Counted from the stretch's first letter, positions 8,507 through 17,304 are shown. The stretch is 34,091 nt of DNA from Pseudoduganella danionis (GCF_009720775.1 NZ_WNKW01000013.1:1-34091), one strand, 5' to 3'. Notes: generated from the sequence alone by a model not told the origin. A program made the numbers and translations.

Positions 8507-11011
8507 ATGAATCTGGAATTGGCATGGGCGTGTCTGGGCAACGATGCGAGCGGCTTCAGCGCGCGCCTGCAGATACGCAATGCGGGGCCGGCGGCCTTGC
8601 CGGCCGCTGGCTGGACGCTGTACTTCAACACCTGCCGGCCGGTTGATCCGGCCCGGCTCAGTGCTTCGGTATGTCTGCTACACCCCGGCGGCGACCTGTT
8701 CGGTTTTGCGCCGGCGGCAGGCTTCGCCGGACTGCTGCCGGGCCAGACACTGGAGATCGAATACTGGTCGGCCGGCTGGGCGATCAGTGTGACGGATGCG
8801 CCGCTGGGTTTCTATCTGGTGCTGCAGGATGCGCAGGGCGGCCAGCAGGTGCGGGCGCTGGGCGATGCGCAGATCGCTCCGTTCCTGACTCCGGCGCAGC
8901 AGCAGCGCGGTCCGGAGGACAGGCTGCCGGCCAGCACGGCGGCCACGCGCTATGCCGCTGCCTGCGGCTTGCCCGAAGCCGAAGCGCTGCATGGGCTCAC
9001 GCCGGCGCCGCAGAGCTGGCGCAGTGCGGCAGGACGGCTGACGCTGGGCGCTGCCACGCGCATTCTGTACCAGCCTGCACTGGCCAGCGAGGCCGAGCTG
9101 CTGCGTGAGTTGCTGGATGCGCAGTGGGGGCTGGCGCCACACTGCCTGCCTGCCGATGGCCAGCCTGCGGGCGATGCCATCGTCTTGCGTCTGGCCCAGG
9201 CCGGCGATGGCATCGCGCACGGAGAGGAAGCCTATGGCCTCGAAGTGACGCCGCAAGGCGTGCTGATTTGCGGCGCCAGCGGGCATGGCATCGCCCATGG
9301 CATCCAGAGCCTGCTGCAACTGCTGAGCAGCGCAGTGGCGGGCGTGATCCAGCTGCCGCTGGGCGTGATGCGCGACGCCCCCCGTTACGCCTACCGTGGC
9401 CTGATGCTCGATGTGGCACGCCACTTCATCGGCAAGGCCGCCGTGTTGCGCATCATCGACCTGATGGCGTGCTACAAGCTCAATACTCTGCATTTGCACC
9501 TGAGCGACGATGAAGGCTGGCGCATCGCCATTGCCGCCCTGCCCGAACTGACCGAAGTGGGCGCATGGCGCGGCGCCGATGCGGCCCTGTGTGCCTCGTT
9601 CGGCTCGGGGCCGCAGGCGCAGGGTTCGGCTGGCAGCGGCTATTACAGCCGCGCGGATTTCGTCGAGATCCTGCGCCATGCACAGCGCCGCCATATCAGC
9701 GTGCTGCCGGAAATCGATTTGCCCGGCCATGCCCGTGCCGCCATACTGGCCATGCAGGCACGCCATCAGCGCCTGCTGGCTGCGGGGCAGGTGGAGGCGG
9801 CCGAAGCCTATCTGCTGTCCGATCCGGAGGACTGTTCGACCTATCTATCGGTGCAACTGTGGCGCGATAACGTGATGTGCGTGGCCCGGCCCGGCTGCCT
9901 GCGCTTTATCGAGACGGTGCTGCGCGAACTGCAATCCATATACGCTGAAGCGGGCACGCCGCTACACACCATCCACACGGGCGGCGATGAAGTGCCGGAC
10001 GGCGCGTGGCTGGCTTCACCCCTGTGCCGCCAGCTGATGGCGCAGCACGGGCTGGCCACGACAGCCCAGCTGCAGGAGTATTTTTTCGACCAGCTGCGCG
10101 CACTGGTACAGCATCTGGGTCTGCGTCTGGCAGGGTGGGAGGAAATGGCCGTGGCCAGCGCGCTCGATGGCACGGGCCGGGCTGTGCCCAATCCGCGCTT
10201 CCTCGATGCGCCCATGCGCAGCTATGTGTGGCTCAGTGCATGGGGCAAGGGGCGCGAAGATCTCGGCTACCGGCTGGCCAATGCAGGCTATCCGGTGGTG
10301 CTGTGCAATGGCGACCGGCTGTATCTGGACCTCGCTTGCGCCAAAGACCCTGAGGAACCCGGCTATTACTGGGCCGGCTTTCCCGGTCTGCGCGAAGTGC
10401 TGGAATTCTGCCCCGAAGATATTTACACGGATGCCCGTTGCGACCTGATGGGGCAGGCGCTGGAGCCGGCCGCTCTGGCCGGAATGGTGCGGCTAAGCGA
10501 GCAAGGCCGCGCCAATATTCTCGGCATACAGGCGCAGTTATGGGGCGAGAATGTGCGCGACGGCGCGCGCCTCGACTATCTGCTGTTCCCCCGTCTGCTG
10601 GCAGTGGCCGAGCGTGCCTGGTGTGCCTCGCCAGTCTGGGCCGGCATGAGCGATATGGCGGCGCGCCGGGCTGCACAGGATGCGGCCTGGGCCGAATTTT
10701 CCCAGCGGCTGGGGCGCCATACCTTGCCACGGCTCGATAGCCTGGCCGTGCCGCCGGCTTACCGCCTGCCGGTGCCGGGTGTGGTGCTGCAGGATGGCGT
10801 GCTGCACGCGAATCTGGAATTGCCCGGCCTGACGATGCGCTACACGCTGGACGGTAGCGAGCCAGATGCGCAGGCGGCCGTCTATACGGCGCCCTTTGCA
10901 TGGGCGCCGTCGCCGGCGCAGGAGGGAGCGCAAGTGCGGATGGCCGCTTTCAGCAGCAATGGCCGCAAGGGACGCAGTGCGGTGCTGGATCTGCCTAGTT
11001 CGACAGGCTGA
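8507..11011 (+). CDS. GH20 beta-N-acetylhexosaminidase (chitobiase-like)
   Basis: This 834-residue glycoside hydrolase family 20 enzyme should cleave terminal GlcNAc/GalNAc from chitobiose-like oligosaccharides by substrate-assisted catalysis. Domains in order are an N-terminal chitobiase carbohydrate-binding-like domain (about 1-150), a GH20b alpha/beta domain (about 165-290), the catalytic TIM barrel (about 300-690, with HTGGDEV carrying the D494-E495 pair) and a C-terminal Ig-like chitobiase domain (YTLDGSEPD near 785). No signal peptide is visible in MNLELAWACLGND, whereas Serratia-type chitobiase is exported, so this form is probably cytoplasmic. The start at 8507 has AAGAGG at 8492-8497; 8462 and 8498 are weaker alternatives. 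The last 17 bp overlap the convergent LuxR-type gene. Confidence 0.92.
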   Translation: MNLELAWACLGNDASGFSARLQIRNAGPAALPAAGWTLYFNTCRPVDPARLSASVCLLHPGGDLFGFAPAAGFAGLLPGQTLEIEYWSAGWAISVTDAPLGFYLVLQDAQGGQQVRALGDAQIAPFLTPAQQQRGPEDRLPASTAATRYAAACGLPEAEALHGLTPAPQSWRSAAGRLTLGAATRILYQPALASEAELLRELLDAQWGLAPHCLPADGQPAGDAIVLRLAQAGDGIAHGEEAYGLEVTPQGVLICGASGHGIAHGIQSLLQLLSSAVAGVIQLPLGVMRDAPRYAYRGLMLDVARHFIGKAAVLRIIDLMACYKLNTLHLHLSDDEGWRIAIAALPELTEVGAWRGADAALCASFGSGPQAQGSAGSGYYSRADFVEILRHAQRRHISVLPEIDLPGHARAAILAMQARHQRLLAAGQVEAAEAYLLSDPEDCSTYLSVQLWRDNVMCVARPGCLRFIETVLRELQSIYAEAGTPLHTIHTGGDEVPDGAWLASPLCRQLMAQHGLATTAQLQEYFFDQLRALVQHLGLRLAGWEEMAVASALDGTGRAVPNPRFLDAPMRSYVWLSAWGKGREDLGYRLANAGYPVVLCNGDRLYLDLACAKDPEEPGYYWAGFPGLREVLEFCPEDIYTDARCDLMGQALEPAALAGMVRLSEQGRANILGIQAQLWGENVRDGARLDYLLFPRLLAVAERAWCASPVWAGMSDMAARRAAQDAAWAEFSQRLGRHTLPRLDSLAVPPAYRLPVPGVVLQDGVLHANLELPGLTMRYTLDGSEPDAQAAVYTAPFAWAPSPAQEGAQVRMAAFSSNGRKGRSAVLDLPSSTG

Positions 11012-11780
11012 TCAGGTAATTGCGCAGGTTGATGCCCTTGTTGGTGATGCCCAGCTTGGCGCGCAGGCTGTTACGGTGGTTTTCCACCGTCTTCGATGCC
11101 ACGCTGAGGCTCTGGGCGATTTCCTTGGTGGACTTGCCTACCTTGATGAACTTGGCCACCTGGATTTCGGATGGCGTCAGCAGTGCATAGATATGGTTTT
11201 CCAGTTCGACGTCGTCTGTTACGGCCGAGCGCACCATGCCTTCGATCAGGTCCAGGCACATCAGCAGGATAGGGTCGCTGATGGCGGCCTTGACGGCCTG
11301 GATCTGCGGCAGGTGCTGGTTGCGGATGCGGTCCAGCACGCCGTCGACGTCGCCGCTGGTCTGCCATTCGTGGAATTCGGTCAGCGTTTCGGTCAGGCTG
11401 TAAAACTTGGCGAAATCGGGGCTGGGGTAGTGCTCGTCGCTCGCTTCCTCTTCGACCGTGCCCACTTCGATATTCCACAGATCCTGATCCACCCGCAGCA
11501 GGTGCAGCTTGAGGTCGCGATTGAAGAACTTCCAGCCATCGCTGCCCGTTACCGAGGTGCGTATCAGGGCCTTGATGGCGTCCAGATTATCCTGCCCGAT
11601 CAGGAATACAAAATGGTCGAGACTGGTGGCCTGCTGGTGCGAGGGGTAGTTATGCGTGACGATAACTCCCGCGCTGGAAAAACTGATGACGTAGATATGC
11701 CGATAGGCAAGCACATGGCGCAGTGCCTTGATCTGGGTCTCTAGCTGGGCAACGAGGGCAGTGGGGTGATCAGAATTCAT
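10995..11780 (-). CDS. LuxR-type transcriptional regulator with PAS-like N-terminus
   Basis: This 261-residue DNA-binding regulator has a C-terminal LuxR/GerE helix-turn-helix at about 200-245 (LTPSEIQVAKFI, GKSTKEIAQSLSVASKTVEN, HRNSLRAKLGI). The N-terminal ~110 residues (IYVISFSSAGVIVTHNYP onward) look like a PAS-type sensor. There is no phospho-acceptor receiver domain, so it should respond to a ligand or partner directly. It starts 42 bp after the AmpG-like MFS gene on the same strand, probably as one transcript. Its 3' end overlaps the GH20 gene by 17 bp. It is the only regulator gene in this part of the window, so it is the best local candidate to act on the shared operators at 212-242 and 13139-13169 (inference). 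Confidence 0.85.
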   Translation of the reverse strand: MNSDHPTALVAQLETQIKALRHVLAYRHIYVISFSSAGVIVTHNYPSHQQATSLDHFVFLIGQDNLDAIKALIRTSVTGSDGWKFFNRDLKLHLLRVDQDLWNIEVGTVEEEASDEHYPSPDFAKFYSLTETLTEFHEWQTSGDVDGVLDRIRNQHLPQIQAVKAAISDPILLMCLDLIEGMVRSAVTDDVELENHIYALLTPSEIQVAKFIKVGKSTKEIAQSLSVASKTVENHRNSLRAKLGITNKGINLRNYLISLSN

Positions 11781-11822
11781 GGTCCGGCGTGGGTAGATAT
11801 CGGTCAGGCTGGGCGGCGTACC

Positions 11823-13109
11823 TCATGGCGTTGCGCCGGTCGCGAGCGTAGCCTGCTGGGGTTTTCCGGGCAGCGCCACCACGAAAGTCAGCAGCAGCGA
11901 GGGCAAGGCAGCCAGCAAGCCCCAGATGAAAAAATCGTGATAGCCGAGGCTAGCCTGGATTTTACCACTGACCATGGTGGATAGGACCAATCCCAGTTGC
12001 ATCACGCCAGTGCCCAGTGCGTAGTGGGCTGCCGGGTATTTGCCGGGTGCTACCACTTGCATCATATACATGACCAGACCGGCAAAACCGAAGCCGAAAC
12101 CGAACATTTCCGCACTCAGTACAGCGGTGATCAGGGCCAGATTGTCCGGCAGCGCCACGCTGAGATAGCAGAAGGTCACGGTGGGCAGATTCATTGCCAG
12201 AATCAGCACCGGCATCGCTAGCCGCAGCCCGCGCCAGGCGCCGAAATAACCGCCCAGTATGCTGCCGGCGATGTAGGCGACGGTGGAAAAACTGCCATAG
12301 GCGATGCCCATGTCCAGCGTGCTCATGCCTAGCCCGCCATGGGCGCGATCATCGATCAGGAACAAACGGCCTATGGTCTGCACCTGGCCTTCGGCCACAC
12401 GGAACAGCAGCACGAACACGATGGCGAGCCAGATGCCGGGCTTGCGGAAAAAGCTCAGCAGCACATCGGCGCTGGTGCGCCACGGCTGGCGGCTGGCTGC
12501 ATCGGCCGGATCGGCCCTGAGGTCGGCCGGAGCGGCCCAGCCGTGGTAGGCGGCCAGCAGCAGCAAGGCGGCACCGGGCAAGGCCAGCGCCACAGCCCAT
12601 GCCGTGCGCGCATCGTAGCGGGCTTCCAGTTCGCCGGCCAGCACCACGACGGCACCCTGTACGAACAGTTTGCCGCCATTCCAGAACGTGCCCAGCCAGC
12701 CGGAGTACATGGCTTGCTGGCGCGGCGTCAGCTGGCCGATGTACAGGCCGTCGGCAGCGATGTCGTGGCTGGCCGAGGCCAGCGACAGCAAGGCCAGCGC
12801 CGCCACGCTGAAGGTGAAGAAGCCCGCGCCGCGCAGAGTCAGCGCGGCCGCCAGCAGGCAGGCACCGCCTACTGCCTGAAACGTGACGATGGCCCATTTT
12901 TTACTGGGTGCCAGCTCCAGCAGCGGGCTCCAGAGCGGTTTGACCACCCAGGCCATGCCCAGCAGGCTGCTGCACCAGGCGATCTGTTCATTGGATACGC
13001 CCAGCCGCTTGTACATGATGGCTGCCATGGTCATCACGATGGCATAGGGCAGGCCCTGGGCGAAATACAGCGAGGGTATCCAGAACAGCGGGTGGCGGCG
13101 AGGCAGCAT
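11823..13109 (-). CDS. AmpG-like MFS permease
   Basis: This 428-residue major facilitator has about 12 hydrophobic segments and begins FWIPSLYFAQGLPYAIV followed by VVKPLWSPLLEL. That N-terminal pattern matches the PAT/AmpG branch, whose best known member imports GlcNAc-anhydroMurNAc muropeptides; relatives in other bacteria carry GlcNAc-type sugars. Together with a NagZ-type GH3 enzyme this suggests cytoplasmic entry of GlcNAc-containing saccharides, but the exact substrate is open. The start at 13109 has no good Shine-Dalgarno, yet an in-frame TAA 15 codon-bases upstream leaves no longer option. Transcription should come from the promoter at 13142-13169, giving a leader of about 26 nt, and continue into the LuxR-type gene. 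Confidence 0.8.
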   Translation of the reverse strand: MLPRRHPLFWIPSLYFAQGLPYAIVMTMAAIMYKRLGVSNEQIAWCSSLLGMAWVVKPLWSPLLELAPSKKWAIVTFQAVGGACLLAAALTLRGAGFFTFSVAALALLSLASASHDIAADGLYIGQLTPRQQAMYSGWLGTFWNGGKLFVQGAVVVLAGELEARYDARTAWAVALALPGAALLLLAAYHGWAAPADLRADPADAASRQPWRTSADVLLSFFRKPGIWLAIVFVLLFRVAEGQVQTIGRLFLIDDRAHGGLGMSTLDMGIAYGSFSTVAYIAGSILGGYFGAWRGLRLAMPVLILAMNLPTVTFCYLSVALPDNLALITAVLSAEMFGFGFGFAGLVMYMMQVVAPGKYPAAHYALGTGVMQLGLVLSTMVSGKIQASLGYHDFFIWGLLAALPSLLLTFVVALPGKPQQATLATGATP

Positions 13110-13138
13110 CGAGGTGTTAGTCCGTTAGCAATAGTCTG

Positions 13139-13169
13139 GGTAGTATAGGTGTTTTATAGGTGGTGTCAA
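13139..13169 (-). promoter_or_regulatory. Promoter/operator of the MFS-LuxR unit (module copy B)
   Basis: On the minus strand TTGACA (13169-13164) and TATACT (13147-13142) are 16 bp apart, with the two ACCTATA repeats inside at 11-bp spacing. The block matches bases 212-242 at 29 of 31 positions. The match ends shortly after the -10, so this is a conserved promoter-operator and not a larger duplication. The divergent phytase-like gene has its own signals immediately to the right. Confidence 0.75.
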
Positions 13170-13172
13170 CCG

Positions 13173-13206
13173 GCGTCATACGCTTGTCATGGGCGGCCGC
13201 TAAAGT
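13173..13206 (+). promoter_or_regulatory. Candidate Pho box and -10 of the phytase-like gene
   Basis: Two 7-bp half-sites, GCGTCAT (13173-13179) and TTGTCAT (13184-13190), are separated by 4 bp, so the GTCAT cores repeat at 11 bp. PhoB boxes of proteobacteria are CTGTCAT repeats with this geometry; the half-sites match 5/7 and 6/7. Exactly 10 bp further is TAAAGT (13201-13206), where the -10 lies in E. coli phoA-type promoters, and there is no separate -35. This predicts induction by phosphate starvation through PhoB. Confidence 0.6.
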
Positions 13207-13235
13207 TCGGTTTTTTCAATTGAGGCCAGATCAGC

Positions 13236-15260
13236 ATGAAAAAGTTTTCCTTGATGTCGCTCGCGGTGTTTTCCGTCCTTGCCGGCTGCGGCGGCAGCGA
13301 TACTGCGGCCCCTGCCAAAACGCCGATCACCGGCGTATTCCTGGATGGCGCGGTGGAAAACCTCGACTATGTCGCCGGTACTGCCGCGAAAGCCAGCACC
13401 TCGGCCAAGGGCGAGTACACCTGCTATGCCGGCGATAGCGTCAGCTTCAGCATAGGCGGCATAGCGCTGGGCAGTGCTCCGTGTGCGGCCATCATTACGC
13501 CCTTGCAGCTGGCGGGCGTTACGGATATCAAGGACAACAAAGTAGTTAATCGACTGCTGGCCCTGCAATTACTGGATGAAGACAGCGATCCGTCCAACGG
13601 CATCAAGCTCACGGCCGAGGTGAAAACTGCACTGGCCGCCAAGAGCGCGGACTTCGGGCTGGATGCTGCCGCCTTCAATGCAGCGCTGAGCGCCCAGCTG
13701 GCCAGCGCCGGCAGCAAATATGCGGCCCGCAGCATAGACGACAGCCGCCGCGCGCTGGTACGCGAACACTTCGAAGATACGCTGGCGTCCAAGGTCGGCA
13801 CGCTGGTGTCGGAAGCCTACACCCAGACTACGCCACTGGGCGCGGTGGCCGTCAGCGTCACGCGCTACCAGATCCAGGCTGCTGCCAGTTACTACGTGCC
13901 GTACGAAGGCAGCAACCCCAAGGTCAAGGAAGAATTCCCGCAAGGCTTTCTGCCATCCTATGGCTCGTCGCTGGCCTTCAAGGGCACCAATGCCAACGGC
14001 GATCTGGAATTCTATGGCCTGACCGATCGCGGCCCGAATGGCGATGGTCCCAATCTGCCCGCGCTTAGCGGCAGCGGTGTGACGGGCGCCAAAATTTTCC
14101 CATCGCCCAGCTTCACGCCTTCGTTCGGCATCATCACCGTCGGCAAGGCCGGTGCGGTGCTGACTTCTTCCACGCCGCTCAAGGTATCGGCGACGGTCAA
14201 TGCGTCCGGCTTGCCGGTGGCGCCCGGCAGTGTGGGCAACTCGGCTGAACTGCCCGTGTTCGACGCGATGAAATATGACGCGGCCAGCAAAGCCACTTTC
14301 AATGCGGGCGGTCTGGATACGGAAGCCATCGTGGTCGACAAGAAGCGCAGCGTGCTGTGGATCTCCGACGAATATGGCCCCTTCATACTCAAGGTTGACC
14401 CGGCCACGGGCGTCATCCTGAGCAAGTACGCGCCCGGTAGCGGGCTGCCCGATATCTTCCTCAAGCGGCGCGCCAACCGCGGCATGGAAGGCCTGACGCT
14501 GGATACCAGCACCGACAAGCTGCATGGCTTCCTGCAAAGCCCGCTCACGGATGGCAGTGCGCCGTATGCAGTGACGGGCAAGAGCGAGGCGATAGAACGC
14601 TATGCACGCTTCACGCGCTGGATGGAGTTCGATCCGGTCACTGGCAGCGCGGGCAAGATGTACGCCTATCCGCTCGACGCAGCGGACTATCAGGATGGCC
14701 GTACCGGCAATGCCAAACTTGGCGATCTGGTTGCACTGGGCAATGGCAAATTCATCGTGATCGAGCAGGGCGCGGCGCCTAACGGCAAAGTGTTCAACAA
14801 GCTGATGCTGGTGGAAATCGGTGCGGCCACCGATATCGCGGGAAGCGCCTACAACGTCAAGACTTCGGATCTGGAAAAGAGCAGCATGAGCGCTACGGCG
14901 GTCAATGGCGCGGACTGGAAGAGTGTGACGCCACTGAAGAAAACCCTGCTGCTGGACTTGAATGCTATCGGCTGGCTGGCCGAGAAGGCGGAAGGCCTGA
15001 CCATCGTCGATGGCAACACGCTGGCGCTGGCCAACGACAACGACTTCGGCATGAAAACCAAAGTCTTCAATGCTGCCGGCGTGGTGGTGGAAGATGCGGA
15101 TGTCACCAAGTGCAATATCGACGCGGCAGGCAGCATCATCACCAGCACGGCGGCCGGTTGTAATGCGGCCAACACCATCCGCGTTGCGCGTGGCGAGGAC
15201 CGCGAGCGTCCAAGCCGGCTGTGGCTGATCAAATTCAGCAAAGCGCTGACGGCATTCTGA
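13236..15260 (+). CDS. Phytase/esterase-like lipoprotein
   Basis: This 674-residue protein starts with a lipoprotein signal: MKKFSLMSLAVFSVLAGC, with the lipobox LAGC and Cys18. The C-terminal two thirds (about 210-670) match the 'esterase-like activity of phytase' family (PF13449 type). They include LTDRGPNGDGPN near residue 262, LDTEAIVVDKKRSVLWISDE, RRANRGMEGLTLD and LANDNDFGM. The family is annotated from phytase-associated proteins and probably acts on phosphoester or ester substrates; the exact reaction is uncertain. The N-terminal 190 residues are a separate, unrecognised region. GAGG at 13222-13225 serves the ATG. A PEP-CTERM gene follows 16 bp downstream in the same unit. The candidate Pho box upstream supports a role in phosphate acquisition. 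Confidence 0.8.
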   Translation: MKKFSLMSLAVFSVLAGCGGSDTAAPAKTPITGVFLDGAVENLDYVAGTAAKASTSAKGEYTCYAGDSVSFSIGGIALGSAPCAAIITPLQLAGVTDIKDNKVVNRLLALQLLDEDSDPSNGIKLTAEVKTALAAKSADFGLDAAAFNAALSAQLASAGSKYAARSIDDSRRALVREHFEDTLASKVGTLVSEAYTQTTPLGAVAVSVTRYQIQAAASYYVPYEGSNPKVKEEFPQGFLPSYGSSLAFKGTNANGDLEFYGLTDRGPNGDGPNLPALSGSGVTGAKIFPSPSFTPSFGIITVGKAGAVLTSSTPLKVSATVNASGLPVAPGSVGNSAELPVFDAMKYDAASKATFNAGGLDTEAIVVDKKRSVLWISDEYGPFILKVDPATGVILSKYAPGSGLPDIFLKRRANRGMEGLTLDTSTDKLHGFLQSPLTDGSAPYAVTGKSEAIERYARFTRWMEFDPVTGSAGKMYAYPLDAADYQDGRTGNAKLGDLVALGNGKFIVIEQGAAPNGKVFNKLMLVEIGAATDIAGSAYNVKTSDLEKSSMSATAVNGADWKSVTPLKKTLLLDLNAIGWLAEKAEGLTIVDGNTLALANDNDFGMKTKVFNAAGVVVEDADVTKCNIDAAGSIITSTAAGCNAANTIRVARGEDRERPSRLWLIKFSKALTAF

Positions 15261-15276
15261 TAGAACGGGACTTTCC

Positions 15277-17304
15277 ATGTCGTTTACATTTTCTAAACCT
15301 CATTCGGCCATTCAATTCCTGCTGCTGGCTGCGGCCTTGCCGCTGAGTGCTACTGCTAACGCAGTGCCCGTGCTGGTTTTCCCCGGCACGCTGAGCAACG
15401 CCAATACCGATGCGCAGACGCTGGACAAGAACCAGCTTGGCAGCATCACCAGCGCCGGCACGCTGACCGTGGGCGGCAGTGCCGTGGCAGTGAGCATCGT
15501 CGGCAAGAACGCAACGCTGGATAATCAGGGCGTGATCAGCCAGACCGGCAATGGCCGGGTGGTGCGCGACAATACCGGCGTTACAGGGCTGGTGATACTC
15601 AACGGTAGCAGCAGCAACCGCGCGGCAAAGATGCTGGCCGCCGACGGCGATGTGATCCAGATGAACAAGGCCAATGCCAGCGTCACGCTGAGTAATTACG
15701 GCAGCATGATTTCGGAAAACGCCAGCGCTGGCGGCTCGCAGGTGGTGGACTTTGCCGCGATTACCACGGGTGCCAACGTGGTGAACAACTACGGCCTGCT
15801 GCAGGCCAAGGAAGCGGATGCGGTACGCACGGGCGTGGCGGGTGCCGTGAACAACTACGGCTCCATCATCTCGACCACCAGCACCGGTAGCGGTAGCGAC
15901 GGAATCGATGCGCAGAATAATAGCGGTGCGCTGATCCTCAATGGCGCGGGCGGCCTGATCGATGGCGGCCGCCATGGCATTACCGGTGGCCAGAAAGATG
16001 GCACGCAAGCCTACACCATGAGCATCACCAATGCGGCGGGCGGCATTATCCGCGGCAGCAATGGTTCGGGCGTGAATCTGGATGGCTTTAACAACAAGCA
16101 GGTCATCACCATCGTCAATCACGGTTCCATCTTCGGCAATGGCGTCACGGGCGATGGTGACGGGCTGGATATCGATGGCATAGCCAACGTCACCAACACG
16201 GGCCTGATCCGCTCGGTGAACGCCTTTAGCCCGGTGGCGGAGGGGCTGGCATATAGCGAAGGCTTGAGCATAGGCGGTGGCAGCATCGTCAACTCGGGCC
16301 GCATCGAGGGTCTGGTCACGCCGGGCAACGCTAATGCGGTCGGACGTGGTATCACGCTGGCCGGCAACGACATCGCCGGCCAGCCCGGCATGCGCGAAGG
16401 CCTGTATGGCAACGTCACCATCACCAACCAGCATGGTGGGCTGATTTATGGCCAGAGTGATTCGGCGATCGTGACGGTGGGTGCTGCCAGCGCTTACACG
16501 GTGAGCATCAGCAATGAGGCCGGTGGCGTGATACGGGGCGGCGGCAGCAGCTATGCCGCCATCAGGACTGGCGCGGATAGCACGGTGCTGGTGAATGCCG
16601 GCAGCATCGATGGCAGCAGCAGCGGCAAGGCGATCGAGATGGGCTCTGGCAGAAACAGCCTGACGGTGTATGGCGGCAGCATCCTTGGCGACATCAATGG
16701 CGGCAGCAGCGGCCAGAATACGCTGCTGTTTGGCGTGAGCGACGGCGCCAGCTTCGCCTATGCCGGTTCGCTCGCCAATTTCAGCCGGGTCGAAGTGCGG
16801 AGCGGTGTGGTGGTACTGAGTGGCGTGAGTAGTTATGCCGGTAGCACGGTACTGAGCGGCGGCACGCTGGAACTGGTGGGCGCCAATCGCCTTTCTGCAG
16901 CCAGTATCCTGCAACTCGACGGTGGTAGCCTGCAGCTGCTGCAGGCCGGTGCACAGGGGCAGACGTTTGCCAGCCTGTCGCTCAGCCAGAATTCCACGGT
17001 ACTGCTGGGCGGTTCGTTATTGACATTTAACGGACTGGGTGCGGTAGTCGAAGGCAAGACCCTGAGCTTCAGCGAGGCTGCGGCCGGTGCCTATGCTTTC
17101 CGTCTGCTGGGCGACATGACCCATGATGCCGGATTCCTGCAACTGGTGCACGGCACCAGCATTAACGGTCTGGCCGTGCGCTACCAGTTTGACGGCACCT
17201 ACACCGGCGTTGCCGCTGTGCCGGAGCCGGCTACCTACGCCATGCTGCTGGGCGGTCTGGGCCTGCTGGCGCTGGCAGTGCGCCGGCGCAAGAGCAGCCG
17301 CTAA
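15277..17304 (+). CDS. PEP-CTERM surface protein with beta-helix-like repeats
   Basis: This 675-residue exported protein has a signal peptide (about 1-29, ending TANA-VP). A long low-complexity passenger repeats motifs such as VNNYG, VTNTGLIRS, VNSGRIEG and ITNAAGGIIRGS, typical of right-handed beta-helix or autotransporter-like domains. The C-terminus is a complete PEP-CTERM sorting signal: VPEPATYAML, a hydrophobic helix (LGGLGLLALAV) and the basic tail RRRKSSR. Such proteins are processed by an exosortase in organisms with an exopolysaccharide/biofilm system; none is encoded in the window. There is no autotransporter barrel. It follows the phytase-like gene by 16 bp and ends with a 4-bp overlap with the convergent MFS gene. 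Function is unknown; adhesion or surface display is an inference. Confidence 0.88.
   Translation: MSFTFSKPHSAIQFLLLAAALPLSATANAVPVLVFPGTLSNANTDAQTLDKNQLGSITSAGTLTVGGSAVAVSIVGKNATLDNQGVISQTGNGRVVRDNTGVTGLVILNGSSSNRAAKMLAADGDVIQMNKANASVTLSNYGSMISENASAGGSQVVDFAAITTGANVVNNYGLLQAKEADAVRTGVAGAVNNYGSIISTTSTGSGSDGIDAQNNSGALILNGAGGLIDGGRHGITGGQKDGTQAYTMSITNAAGGIIRGSNGSGVNLDGFNNKQVITIVNHGSIFGNGVTGDGDGLDIDGIANVTNTGLIRSVNAFSPVAEGLAYSEGLSIGGGSIVNSGRIEGLVTPGNANAVGRGITLAGNDIAGQPGMREGLYGNVTITNQHGGLIYGQSDSAIVTVGAASAYTVSISNEAGGVIRGGGSSYAAIRTGADSTVLVNAGSIDGSSSGKAIEMGSGRNSLTVYGGSILGDINGGSSGQNTLLFGVSDGASFAYAGSLANFSRVEVRSGVVVLSGVSSYAGSTVLSGGTLELVGANRLSAASILQLDGGSLQLLQAGAQGQTFASLSLSQNSTVLLGGSLLTFNGLGAVVEGKTLSFSEAAAGAYAFRLLGDMTHDAGFLQLVHGTSINGLAVRYQFDGTYTGVAAVPEPATYAMLLGGLGLLALAVRRRKSSR

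Noticed and set aside
13569..16914. Two long minus-strand open frames (13569-15278 and 15235-16914)
   Set aside because: They are opposite the phytase-like and PEP-CTERM genes, both of which have export signals and family motifs. The antisense products show no recognisable domain or start signal.
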